Position numbers and translations under genes: made by a program. This document shows positions 40,649 through 48,673 of a stretch of 64,000 nt of DNA, piece after piece. The stretch's first letter is position 1. Every line of letters starts with the position of its first letter. The notes beneath the pieces were generated by a model. The model was not told the DNA's origin, did no database searches, and saw only the letters and a program-made list of their open reading frames with translations. The stretch is from NCBI RefSeq assembly GCF_027213965.1, contig NZ_JAPWGX010000001.1, forward strand, positions 310,001 to 374,000. Direction: 5' to 3'. The stretch comes from Maritalea porphyrae (GTDB lineage: Bacteria > Pseudomonadota > Alphaproteobacteria > Rhizobiales > Devosiaceae).

Positions 40649-41551
40649 TCAGGTCGGTTGTTCCGCATCGTTTTTATAGACTTCAAAATCCAACTCATCG
40701 ACGGGCTGCATGTCCAGCATCAGATTAAAGCCAAACAATAGGCAGGCCTGCAAAAAGATACTGGTCATCACCGGATCAAAAATCTCAAACGCATATCTAT
40801 CCGCAGCCATGCTCACGATTGAATAAAGGCTGATGATCGTGCTTGAGAAAACCAGGCTCTTCACAGTCGCAGACACTTGCGTGTGGTGATCCTTGGTCGC
40901 TTTGAACGGGTCCTGTTTTTTCACCAATGCGATCTTGGCGATATAGACCGCATAAGCAAGGTTTAAAAAGGTGATGATTGCGACGCCAACAAAGTGCTTG
41001 GTTTGCCATGGGCCATCCAGATTGGTGTCATAAATGAACACCCCAAGCCAACACAAATAGGCAATTACCGCGCCAAAGACCCAGCCGGGCGAGATAAAAT
41101 CAAACAGGCGACGTGGCGCAAGCTCAGCCGTGCGCTTTGCTTTTTTGACCGCTTGGCGCATGCCTTTGAACTGTTCATACTCGCTAACACCCAGAATAAC
41201 GATCGGCAGTATCTGCAAGATAAAATAGAGCATAACGAAAATCTCGCTGCCGCCCAACGGATGCGGCTCAAAACCTGTTATGAGCATTGCCGCCAACCCA
41301 ACAAAGCCAACTGAAGCGATGAAATAGTTGGCATAACGATAAAGAACCCGCAAACCGCTGATGCTTGCCAACAAACCGCCTGCCCCTTCTGGATAGAGCT
41401 TGGGATAGGTTTCTTTGGGATAATTCTTGCGCACAAAGTTGATCCGTTTGAGTGTTTTGGCCGGCAAATAGACCGAAACAAACAGAATTTGTGTCGCAAA
41501 GACCGCATAAAATATCAGCAGTGTGAAGTTCAACGGCATATTCTCAATCAT
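40649..41551 (-). CDS. Polytopic membrane protein of unknown family
   Basis: A 300-residue protein with about seven hydrophobic helices (near residues 9-28, 70-92, 103-124, 158-176, 185-208, 228-250 and 258-280). A conserved-looking cytoplasmic YPKLYPEGAGG loop follows helix 1, a basic KKAKRTAELAPRRLF loop follows helix 3, and the tail is acidic. I do not recognise the family. It overlaps the upstream GntR gene by 4 bases (ATGA), so both are cotranscribed. The pair matches the layout of YtrA-type regulators that govern an adjacent membrane protein. Confidence 0.75.
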   Translation of the reverse strand: MIENMPLNFTLLIFYAVFATQILFVSVYLPAKTLKRINFVRKNYPKETYPKLYPEGAGGLLASISGLRVLYRYANYFIASVGFVGLAAMLITGFEPHPLGGSEIFVMLYFILQILPIVILGVSEYEQFKGMRQAVKKAKRTAELAPRRLFDFISPGWVFGAVIAYLCWLGVFIYDTNLDGPWQTKHFVGVAIITFLNLAYAVYIAKIALVKKQDPFKATKDHHTQVSATVKSLVFSSTIISLYSIVSMAADRYAFEIFDPVMTSIFLQACLLFGFNLMLDMQPVDELDFEVYKNDAEQPT

Positions 41552-41940
41552 TTAGTCTCTCCCATGTTTGGGGTTTGCATGACCTGTGAAAAGGCGATGC
41601 GGATCTCACTATCGGTGGCGCCAGCGGCGCGAGATGCCCGAACGGCGTCTTCGAGCTTGACTTGCACCAGCGCGGGCAAGTCTATGGTGCAGTTTTTAAG
41701 GGCATTAGGGTGCACAAAGGTGCCCCGATATCCTTTGGTTTGGATGACCCCGTCACGCTCTAAGAGCTTGTACGCTTTGGCGACGGTCTTATTGTTCAAA
41801 CTCAAATCGCTGGCCAATTGACGAATGGATGGCAACGCCTGCTCAGGCAAAAGCTGACCAGCTTGCACCGCCTTTTTGATCTGCCCAACGAGCTGACCAA
41901 ACAGCGGCTCTTCACTTTCTATATCTATCGCCACCTGCAT
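41548..41940 (-). CDS. GntR family regulator, YtrA subfamily
   Basis: A 130-residue protein. The GntR winged helix PLFGQLVGQIKKAVQAGQLLPEQALPSIRQLASDLSLNNKTVAKAYKLLERDGV covers most of it, followed by only about 55 residues. That short tail is the YtrA hallmark and usually serves dimerisation rather than ligand sensing. It is cotranscribed with the downstream membrane protein. A GTACC/GGTAC dyad at 41952-41977 immediately before the start is a likely autoregulatory site. Confidence 0.85.
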   Translation of the reverse strand: MQVAIDIESEEPLFGQLVGQIKKAVQAGQLLPEQALPSIRQLASDLSLNNKTVAKAYKLLERDGVIQTKGYRGTFVHPNALKNCTIDLPALVQVKLEDAVRASRAAGATDSEIRIAFSQVMQTPNMGETK

Positions 41941-41951
41941 GCATGACCCCT

Positions 41952-41977
41952 ATGTACCACTATTACTATGGGTACAT
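41952..41977. promoter_or_regulatory. Candidate YtrA-type operator
   Basis: ATGTACC (41952-41958) and GGTACAT (41971-41977) form a 7-bp dyad with a 12-base AT-rich spacer, just upstream of the GntR start. YtrA-family regulators are known to bind GTA-rich dyads of this type. Confidence 0.6.
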
Positions 41978-42159
41978 TGAGTCCAAATGAATTGCAAGCT
42001 TTAGGTTGTAAAAGGTTTGAATTGCGCGCTGTGGCACGTTTTTTATGCGGGGCGAAATCGTCAAGCCAACTGCAAGCACAGATGGTTCATTCGACAAATT
42101 TGATATCTACCGGTTATCTAAAACTAGACACGGCGCGCAAAAGTGGCGGTTTTTTGACC

Positions 42160-43038
42160 TCATTTGCGCGACAGCTCTCGCGCCAAAATCTTTAGGGCTA
42201 AGCGAACCCGCGGGCTATTTTGCATTGCTTGGTGCGTTACGAGCCAAATGGGCACTGGAACAGGCTTCAAGCCTGGAAAGAGCCGAACCAACTCAGGCGT
42301 TGTTTGCGCGACTTCGCGCAGCATTGCGGCAACGCCCATTCCTCGTTTGACCATTTCCCAAGCAACTACAGCGGAATCGGAAATCAGTCGAAAATCCGAC
42401 GCATCAACCTGAAAACCCAATTCGCTCAAATAGCTTGCCAAACGTAAAGTGTCATCAAAGCCGACAAGGTGTTTTCCATCCAATTCTGATGGGGTGCCTG
42501 GCAGACCGTGTTCTGCCACCCAACGATCAGAGGCATAAAAACACGCTTCGGTATCGCGTACATATTCCCCAACAAGGTCTTTTTGTTCAGGACGCACGTG
42601 TCGGATGGCAATATCCGCTTCCATTTGGTGCAGATTGGAGTGCGTGTTCGCCACGTCCAATTTAATCGTGATGTGCGGCGCCTCCGCGCGAATTTTTTCA
42701 ACAATTTCGGGCAGCACATAAGTGGAAAAAGTATCGGTTGCAGAAATGCACAGCTGCCCACTTACATCTTGCACACGCCCACTCGCGCTCAACACCACCG
42801 CCTCAGCCGCTTCGCCCATGGTGCCGATATGTTCCAACAGTTCGCGCCCGGTTTGGGTCAAAGAAAGCCGTTTGCCCAACCGCTCAAATAGGGTCACCCC
42901 AAGACTGGCCTCCAAACTGGCGACCTGACGCGAAAGCGTTGGTTGGGTTAGATCTAGTTTGCGGGCTGCAGCCGAAAGCGAACCTGTGCTTGCGGTCATG
43001 TGAAAGGCGCGGAGTAAATTCCAGTCAATTTGTTTCAT
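42160..43038 (-). CDS. LysR family transcriptional regulator
   Basis: A 292-residue LysR protein. The helix-turn-helix is near the N-terminus (DWNLLRAFHMTASTGSLSAAARKLDLTQPTLSRQ), and the effector domain contains DIAIRHVRPEQKDL. It is the same subgroup as the LysR at 21264-22154, judging by the DIAIRHVRP signature and the WLVTHQ segment near the C-terminus. It is divergent from a DUF4386 membrane protein. The palindrome ATACATATTTGTAT (43037-43050) overlaps its start, as a different palindrome does in the paralogue. No clear ribosome-binding site precedes the ATG. Confidence 0.87.
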   Translation of the reverse strand: MKQIDWNLLRAFHMTASTGSLSAAARKLDLTQPTLSRQVASLEASLGVTLFERLGKRLSLTQTGRELLEHIGTMGEAAEAVVLSASGRVQDVSGQLCISATDTFSTYVLPEIVEKIRAEAPHITIKLDVANTHSNLHQMEADIAIRHVRPEQKDLVGEYVRDTEACFYASDRWVAEHGLPGTPSELDGKHLVGFDDTLRLASYLSELGFQVDASDFRLISDSAVVAWEMVKRGMGVAAMLREVAQTTPELVRLFPGLKPVPVPIWLVTHQAMQNSPRVRLALKILARELSRK

Positions 43039-43050
43039 ACATATTTGTAT
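43037..43050. promoter_or_regulatory. Palindrome at the second LysR start
   Basis: ATACA-TATT-TGTAT is a perfect 5+4+5 dyad over the LysR start codon, in the same position as the ATACGT/ACGTAT dyad of the first LysR gene. It is likely an autoregulatory or divergent-promoter site. Confidence 0.4.
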
Positions 43051-43142
43051 ATCAAACGTGCATATTTTGGCAATTTACATTCTGTATGCATATGCACTAC
43101 GAGTTGCTTGGATGTAAAATGCATTGTTGCAAAGGAAATGCC

Positions 43143-43838
43143 ATGCTCACCTTGAGAAACAAATCGCGACTGATTGGAATTCTGATTATCGCAGCAATGG
43201 TTGCTGGTGTGCTTAGCGTTGCCCCATCTGTCGATTCAGCGGCATATTTAGTGGAGGCGGCGAAGAACCAAACGCAAGTCATGAACGCTGCATTGTTTCA
43301 ATTCGCCATGGCCCTGATTTATTTTGCAATTGCCATTTTGCTCTATCCAATCGTGAAGCCTTTTGGCGAAAACCTTGCCCGTAGCTTCTTTGGCTTAAAG
43401 GTCACGGCCATGATCCTTGTGATCATTTCAACTGTGTTTTTGGTGTCTTTGTTCGAGCTGAGCGTGGAATTTGCAAGATTGTCCCCACAGGACCCTTTAG
43501 CGTTTGAGGCATTCGGCAAGGTGCTAAAAACAACCCGCGACCAAGTCAATCATGTCTTTATGATATTGGTCTTGTGCATTGGAAACATCGCCCTCTTCGC
43601 GCTCTTCATCAAGTCTAAAATGATCCCCATTTGGATTTGTGTATTCGGGATCATCGGCGCGGTCTTGTCTTCTGTTGCAAGCATTCTTGTCCTGTTTCGG
43701 GTATTTGACATTATCACAACTGAATATCTTCTGATGAATGCCCCGACCGCCCTTGCCGATCTAGCATTGAGCTTATGGCTTATTTTCAAAGGGCTTGATG
43801 TTGAAGGCACCAACCGAGGAAATCGCGTGCCGGGCTAG
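43143..43838 (+). CDS. DUF4386 domain membrane protein
   Basis: A 231-residue protein with about six transmembrane helices. It starts with the family's basic-hydrophobic RNKSRLIGILIIAAMVAGVLS and contains the ALFQFAMALIYFAIAILLYP, KTTRDQVNHVFMILVLCIG, and LFRVFDIITTEYLL segments. These match the DUF4386 family of unknown function. AAAGGAAATGCC precedes the ATG at 43143; a much longer upstream in-frame reading crosses the LysR gene and is rejected. It is divergent from the LysR regulator and its probable target. Confidence 0.78.
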   Translation: MLTLRNKSRLIGILIIAAMVAGVLSVAPSVDSAAYLVEAAKNQTQVMNAALFQFAMALIYFAIAILLYPIVKPFGENLARSFFGLKVTAMILVIISTVFLVSLFELSVEFARLSPQDPLAFEAFGKVLKTTRDQVNHVFMILVLCIGNIALFALFIKSKMIPIWICVFGIIGAVLSSVASILVLFRVFDIITTEYLLMNAPTALADLALSLWLIFKGLDVEGTNRGNRVPG

Positions 43839-43975
43839 TGACTCAAGCGGCTGGACACTGCTATTGGCGCATGCGCTTTCAGATGAGCGCTGCGTCGAGA
43901 AGCGCTTCCCCTCAGCGCCAGCGGCAGGGCACAATTTCAGGCCAAATGCTCAAAAGTCCATTCTGAAGCAAAGAC

Positions 43976-44395
43976 TTACTTAAACTTGTTGAGCCTTATG
44001 CTGCTATTGGTGTCAGCAACCATTGGCATGCGCCGAATGTCGACCAGCAGATGATCGAGGTTTTGCAGAGATGACACCCGCAATTCGAGGATAAAATCAA
44101 ATGCGCCGTTTGACGAGGTAATGGCTTCAACGCCGGCCAGTTTTGCAAATTGGGCAACAACACTTCGGCTGTCACCTGGCTTTAGCTTGACCAGCACCAA
44201 TGCATCAATCAATGCACCATTTGCTTGGTCTCCCAACTCAATAGTGAAGCGAGTGATCGCTCCTGAAGCCTTTAGTTTGTCAATTCGGTTTTGAACCGTT
44301 GGTCGCGACACACCCAAGTCTCTGGCAAGTTCGCTGGCCGGACGCCGCGCGTCTAAACTCAAAAGCCTTATCAGCTCTCTATCTGTTTCATCCAT
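43976..44395 (-). CDS. Lrp/AsnC family regulator
   Basis: A 139-residue Lrp/AsnC protein. The N-terminal helix-turn-helix (DETDRELIRLLSLDARRPASELARDLGVSRPTVQNRIDKL) is followed by the RAM/AsnC ligand domain with ALVLVKLKPGDS and GAFDFILELRVSSLQNLDHLL. It is divergent from a carbon-nitrogen hydrolase gene and probably controls it in response to an amino acid or nitrogen compound. A 16-bp dyad lies 15 bases upstream of its start. ATG 44395 is preferred over the TTG before it. Confidence 0.85.
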   Translation of the reverse strand: MDETDRELIRLLSLDARRPASELARDLGVSRPTVQNRIDKLKASGAITRFTIELGDQANGALIDALVLVKLKPGDSRSVVAQFAKLAGVEAITSSNGAFDFILELRVSSLQNLDHLLVDIRRMPMVADTNSSIRLNKFK

Positions 44396-44409
44396 CAAGA
44401 ATGCTCACT

Positions 44410-44425
44410 ATTCGAAAGAACGAAT
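44410..44425. promoter_or_regulatory. Candidate Lrp/AsnC operator
   Basis: ATTCG-AAAGAA-CGAAT is a 16-bp dyad, the length usual for AsnC-type boxes, in the divergent region between the Lrp gene and the nitrilase-family gene. Confidence 0.5.
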
Positions 44426-44524
44426 GACTTATCGCAAGTATTATTTCTAATTGGAATGTTTTTCTGTCTTTTTGGCAACATCCTTCGATGCAACATTGAG
44501 TTTATGCTTTGAAAGGATTGCAGT

Positions 44525-45298
44525 ATGAAAGTCACCGTTTGTCAATTAGACCCTCGCCCAGCGCAATTGGACGCACAATTGTCTGCACTCGCAAATCACG
44601 TTGAGACAGAACAAAGCCATTTCCTGCTGTTACCAGAAATGTGTTTTGCCGATTGGCTTGCGGCCGAACAGCAACCCGATGCCAAGAAGTGGGCGCATGC
44701 GGTAAATGAACATGCGCGGCATATTGCAGATTTGTCGAAACTGGGCGCACAGAGCGTTTTGGGCACCCGCCCCATCGTTAAAGAAAACGGCAGCCGCCGA
44801 AATGAAGCCTATATTTGGTCGCAACAAGATGGCGCTGCGCCGCTGCATGAAAAATACTATCTGCCAGACGAGCCCGGTTATTGGGAAAACGCTTGGTATG
44901 ATCGGGGCGAAAAAAGCTTTGAAATTGGCCGAACTTTGGGCATGCGACTTGGTGTTCAGATATGCACAGAGATGTGGTTTTTTGAATGGGCACGGCACTA
45001 TGCAGCCTCACGCGCCGACCTTTTGTGCGTACCGCGCGCAACCCCGCATGGTTCGGTAGAAAAGTGGTTGGCTGGCGGACAAACAGCTGCGGTATGTTCG
45101 GGTGCTTATTGTTTATCATCAAACTTGTGGGCGCCCGAAGGGGTATCGCCCAACGCGGGTGGTCTGGGTTGGGTCGTTGATCCAGAAGGCAATATATTGG
45201 CCACAACCGACCCACAAACACCATTTGCTACAGTGGAGATAAATTTGGAATTCGCCCGCCAAAGCAAGGCAACTTATCCCCGATATGTGCCTGAATAG
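44525..45298 (+). CDS. Carbon-nitrogen hydrolase (nitrilase superfamily)
   Basis: A 257-residue nitrilase-superfamily enzyme with the Glu-Lys-Cys triad: Glu in LLLPEMCF (about residue 38), Lys in LHEKYYLPDE (about 118) and Cys in GVQICTEMWF (about 151). Members hydrolyse amides, N-carbamoyl compounds or nitriles. The GYWENAWYDRG segment and the Glu-Met-Trp after the Cys are not diagnostic of one branch known to me. AAAGGATTGCAGT precedes the ATG. Divergent Lrp control suggests a nitrogen-related substrate such as an amino-acid amide. Confidence 0.85.
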   Translation: MKVTVCQLDPRPAQLDAQLSALANHVETEQSHFLLLPEMCFADWLAAEQQPDAKKWAHAVNEHARHIADLSKLGAQSVLGTRPIVKENGSRRNEAYIWSQQDGAAPLHEKYYLPDEPGYWENAWYDRGEKSFEIGRTLGMRLGVQICTEMWFFEWARHYAASRADLLCVPRATPHGSVEKWLAGGQTAAVCSGAYCLSSNLWAPEGVSPNAGGLGWVVDPEGNILATTDPQTPFATVEINLEFARQSKATYPRYVPE

Positions 45299-45941
45299 GG
45301 AGATATGATAGAAGAAGGGGCGCATATGAGCATGATCAAGCTTGGACCCGTTTGCTGTTGTCGGAACAAAAAAAAGTTGCGGTGCGCAGTATTTTGACTG
45401 ACCTCATTGAGCTGAAAATCATAAAAAATCACCAGTAAGCTGCGCCAATCTATCCCCGTCCCCTCTTCCATCCCCTACAATCTTGTCAGCTTATTTCGAA
45501 GACCCAAGCGAACAGCGGACGCGGTGTTGGGGTTGAGTGGTGACACTTAGAAAAAGTGGGTCAAAGGGCAACTGGTCGCAGTTGCTCGCTTGCCAAGCAT
45601 ATGTCCAGTCTGACACCGAAGGCAGCTTATTAGCCGTTTGGTGAGTATTGTTTCTCACCTTCACCTTTAAACGGGTGATCATCAAATGATCAATGGCGAT
45701 CAAAACAGTTTTGATGGAGCGCTAAGCAAGAGGATAGAAGGGTTTAGCACCTCGGGGTATATGCTTGTTTTGCAGTTCTTGGCCGCGCGAGGCGTAAAAA
45801 CGTCTCACATAAACATTCTAGCGCATAAATAGAGCCGTTAAACGCCTCGCGCATCGCATATTTATAATCACTTCATATGCTTTGGCATTATGGAGGCGAT
45901 TTTTCGTGGGCGTTGTTGGCCTAAGGGGATGCGACGAGGCT
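45299..45941. other. 643-base stretch without a supported gene
   Basis: Only short frames without ribosome-binding sites or family likeness occur here. Two simple hairpins are visible: GGTGAG/CTCACC at 45640-45659 and ATCAAAA-CAG-TTTTGAT at 45699-45715. No tRNA-like cloverleaf, repeat array or insertion-sequence end was recognised. A small RNA or remnant DNA is possible. Confidence 0.5.
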
Positions 45942-46721
45942 CTATTCCATTTGCCCAAACAACGGTACCGCGGTCAAATAATAGGCAACACCAATAAATC
46001 CAGCGCCGCCAATCACGTTGCCAACAGAAACCCAAACCAGATTATAGATACCGCCCCAAATGGTGACGCTATCAGGGTGTGAGGTCAGCAAAGAGATGGT
46101 GAACACTGTCATATTGGCGATTGAATGCTCAAACCCGGCAGCAACAAAGGCAAATAAGCACCAGAATATCAGGATGCATTTTGCGGTATCATCCTTTGCG
46201 CGGGCGGTCATCCAGATGGCGAGGCAGATCAGCCAATTGCACAAAATGGCGCGGGCCAACAGTTCAATAATAGAACTGTTCATTTTTGCGTCGGCCACTT
46301 GGTGCACCAAGGACGCTTCTTGCCCTGCCCAGCCGCCGCCATTGCCCGCAACCACTAAAACAGAAAGCGCCATGGCCCCTAAAAGGTTGCCCCACCAGCA
46401 GATAAACCAGTCTTTAACGACCGCAAAGGCGGACATTTTTTTATAGAAAAAGCCGAACGTCATATACATGATACGACCAGAAAACAGTTCTGCCCCGGCA
46501 AATACAATCAATGTCAATGTGATGCCAAACAACGCACCCATCACCAATTTTCGGGATGCCGGGTCAACGTCATTTCCAACGGTCAGGATCAGGGCAATGC
46601 CAACGCCAACATAGGCACCGGCCATAATGGTGAGAATGAGAAACCCGATGGGGTTTCGTTTGGCGTAGCGCACCTTTTCAACCGCGTTTTCAGCGAATTG
46701 TTCGGTTATGTCTTTGTTCAA
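45942..46721 (-). CDS. Formate/nitrite transporter (FNT) family channel
   Basis: A 259-residue FNT protein with six helices. It has RNPIGFLILTIMAGAYVGVGIAL in helix 1, a FAGAELFSGRIMYMTFG loop, WWGNLLGAMALSVLV, and LCNWLICLAIWMTARAKDDTAK, and a final GNVIGGAGFIGVAYYL helix. FNT pentamers pass formate, nitrite or hydrosulfide. NirC-like nitrite transport is the usual annotation but not provable here. The start appears to be TTG at 46721, with GGAG about 9 bases upstream. No nitrite-reductase genes are near. Confidence 0.85.
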   Translation of the reverse strand: MNKDITEQFAENAVEKVRYAKRNPIGFLILTIMAGAYVGVGIALILTVGNDVDPASRKLVMGALFGITLTLIVFAGAELFSGRIMYMTFGFFYKKMSAFAVVKDWFICWWGNLLGAMALSVLVVAGNGGGWAGQEASLVHQVADAKMNSSIIELLARAILCNWLICLAIWMTARAKDDTAKCILIFWCLFAFVAAGFEHSIANMTVFTISLLTSHPDSVTIWGGIYNLVWVSVGNVIGGAGFIGVAYYLTAVPLFGQME

Positions 46722-46850
46722 TTCTCAAGCTCCGACAAAAGAGCCTCGCGAGAAAACGATAACCGTTGCTGGTGTAACTTTCTATAGCGAATTGAGCATT
46801 TATTTGGGGATTAAGGGCAATCAAAACATCAAGGAGCTTAAAGGATCACA

Positions 46851-47420
46851 TCACTTTTCAAACACCATATGGGACCAATACCCAGAACCATTTGCCGAAG
46901 ACTTGCGCCAACCTCGGCGTTTCAATTCGCGCCCGAGCACCCGGTTCATAATGCCATGACCCAAAAGGAAAACGTCCCCATGCTGCTGTGCTGCATTTTC
47001 AAGCATTTCCACAGCGTCAATCGCCCGCTGTTTTGCGTGAGCATAGCTTTCGCCATTCTGCGAAAAACCGACGAGCCACGCCAAACGAAACGTTACGCTC
47101 CAGATGAGGACATCCAATTTGGGGCGCGTCCAATGGGTATGCGGCATGGATGACTCGGCAAACAAAGGATCCGTTTGAGCTTTGTGGCGCAACCCCAATC
47201 GTTCAATTGAAGCCATTGCACGCGGCAACTGGCTGCTGAAATGAGCAGCGCAGGCATTGGCCAATTCAATCGCATCGTTTGGCGGTGAACAATCTGGCGC
47301 GAGGTCTGTTTGCTCATAATCCAACAAGATTTGCGTAATGTCGCTCGGTGCAAATTTTTGTCCACGCAGTTCATCAAGATCAAAAAGAGGTCGCCCATGG
47401 CGCATGAGGATAATCTTCAT
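46851..47420 (-). CDS. Histidine phosphatase family protein
   Basis: A 189-residue phosphoglycerate-mutase-like protein with the N-terminal phosphate-accepting LMRHGRP motif (His at residue 8) and the second catalytic His in VFLLGHGIMNRVLG near residue 157. The acidic proton-donor region is around PLFAESSMPHT. Substrates range from phosphosugars to alpha-ribazole phosphate; none can be chosen here. It stands alone after a strong terminator. Confidence 0.82.
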   Translation of the reverse strand: MKIILMRHGRPLFDLDELRGQKFAPSDITQILLDYEQTDLAPDCSPPNDAIELANACAAHFSSQLPRAMASIERLGLRHKAQTDPLFAESSMPHTHWTRPKLDVLIWSVTFRLAWLVGFSQNGESYAHAKQRAIDAVEMLENAAQQHGDVFLLGHGIMNRVLGRELKRRGWRKSSANGSGYWSHMVFEK

Positions 47421-47431
47421 AAAACCAAAAT

Positions 47432-47460
47432 GGGGAGTGCCAAACGTGTAGACACTCCCC
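47432..47460. terminator. Bidirectional terminator after TRAP binding-protein gene
   Basis: A perfect 8-bp stem GGGGAGTG / CACTCCCC with a 13-base loop, T-rich on both outer sides. It lies 37 bases beyond the TRAP gene stop and just before the histidine phosphatase start. Confidence 0.8.
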
Positions 47461-47496
47461 TTTCCATTTCTGGTGCTGTTGTCGCCAACCTACATC

Positions 47497-48531
47497 TTAC
47501 TTCGCGTGTTTGGCAATTGATGCTTGTGCTTTGGCAAGCAAGTCCGCTCCATCAATTCCAGCGCCATTGGCTTCGTCCACCCAACGCTCAATTACGGGCT
47601 TCAGCGCCAGCTCAAACGCATCGGTTTGGGCTTGATCTAGCATGATATGCGTATTGCCTGCTTCAACTGCCATGGCGATACCTTGTGTGTCGGTTGCTTC
47701 CCACACCTCGCCTAAATGGGCGAGCCAATCGTTACCAGAAGCAGCGCGGAAGGCCTGCTTTATATCATCTGGCAAATCATTCCAGCGCGATTTATTCATC
47801 GACATTTGGAACACGAGCGTGCCGAACCGTGTTTTGTTGATGCCTTCGATTTGGTATTTGGTTTGCTCTTGCAGCTTTAAGGCTGGGATAATTTCCCACG
47901 GCACAAATGCTGCGTCCACAGCCTTGGTGGCCAAAGCTTGTGGCAAAGCGGGAACCGGCATGGCGGCTGCGGATGCGCCAAGTGCTTCAATGGTCCATGC
48001 GCCAGTGCGCGATGGTGTGCGGATTTTAAGGCCGTTCACGTCGGCAGGCTCATGCACTGACGTATCCACTGTGTGCAAGCCGTTGCCGCCGTGCACATGC
48101 AAGAACATGACCTCAAGACCCTTGTATTCTTCGGCCAATTCACTTTCGAACAATTCAGCCATCGCCAAGTTGGTAGCGCCTGGATTGTTGGTGTGTACAA
48201 ACGGTAGTTCAAACACTTCAGTGCGGGGGAATACGCCCGGTGTATATCCGTTCACGGTCCAGATGATATCGACCACACCATCACGAGCTTGGCCGACCAA
48301 TTCAGGTGGGCGACCGCCCAATGACATGGATGGGAAAATCTCGATGCTCACCCGGCCACCAGACGCTTTTTCGACCGCACGTGCCCAAGGCTCAATGGTT
48401 TCGGTTTGCGATGGCGACGTGGCACCCAAAAAATGGTGGAGCTTGAAGTTATACTCTGCGGCGATTGTTGTCGTCGCAGACAATAGCGAAATGCCTGATG
48501 CAAGGATCAGCGATTTAACTGATGAATTCAT
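47497..48531 (-). CDS. TRAP transporter substrate-binding protein (DctP family), orphan
   Basis: A 344-residue periplasmic protein with a signal peptide (SLILASGISLLSATTTIA, then AEYNFKLHHFLG). It has the TRAP/DctP fold segments PWARAVEKASGGRVSIEIFPSMSLGG, PELVGQARDGVVDIIW and the conserved Arg region NGLKIRTPSRTGAW that binds a carboxylate. Normally DctP works with DctQ and DctM membrane subunits, but neither is encoded nearby. AGGGTTTAAA precedes the ATG. Confidence 0.88.
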   Translation of the reverse strand: MNSSVKSLILASGISLLSATTTIAAEYNFKLHHFLGATSPSQTETIEPWARAVEKASGGRVSIEIFPSMSLGGRPPELVGQARDGVVDIIWTVNGYTPGVFPRTEVFELPFVHTNNPGATNLAMAELFESELAEEYKGLEVMFLHVHGGNGLHTVDTSVHEPADVNGLKIRTPSRTGAWTIEALGASAAAMPVPALPQALATKAVDAAFVPWEIIPALKLQEQTKYQIEGINKTRFGTLVFQMSMNKSRWNDLPDDIKQAFRAASGNDWLAHLGEVWEATDTQGIAMAVEAGNTHIMLDQAQTDAFELALKPVIERWVDEANGAGIDGADLLAKAQASIAKHAK

Positions 48532-48673
48532 TTTAAACCCTATGCGGCCCCTTGTTGGGACTCATTCAATTGGGATGGGCCCTTGCCCATCAATTGCGCG
48601 CACCTTGATAAATTTCAAGGGCACGCGCAACCGGAAAATGAAAACTGCGGCAATCGTTGTAACCTATTTTGGA

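Noticed and set aside
42738-43142. Upstream extension of the DUF4386 frame to 366 codons
   Set aside because: The extension is antisense to the LysR helix-turn-helix. A strong ribosome-binding site and a membrane-protein N-terminus occur at 43143.
45491-45703. 70-codon minus-strand frame in the gene-free stretch
   Set aside because: No ribosome-binding site and no recognisable features. It probably arises by chance.
45942-46721. Part of a denitrification or nitrite-assimilation cluster with NnrU
   Set aside because: No nitrite reductase, nitric oxide reductase or NnrR gene is present near either gene, and the two lie 36 kb apart.
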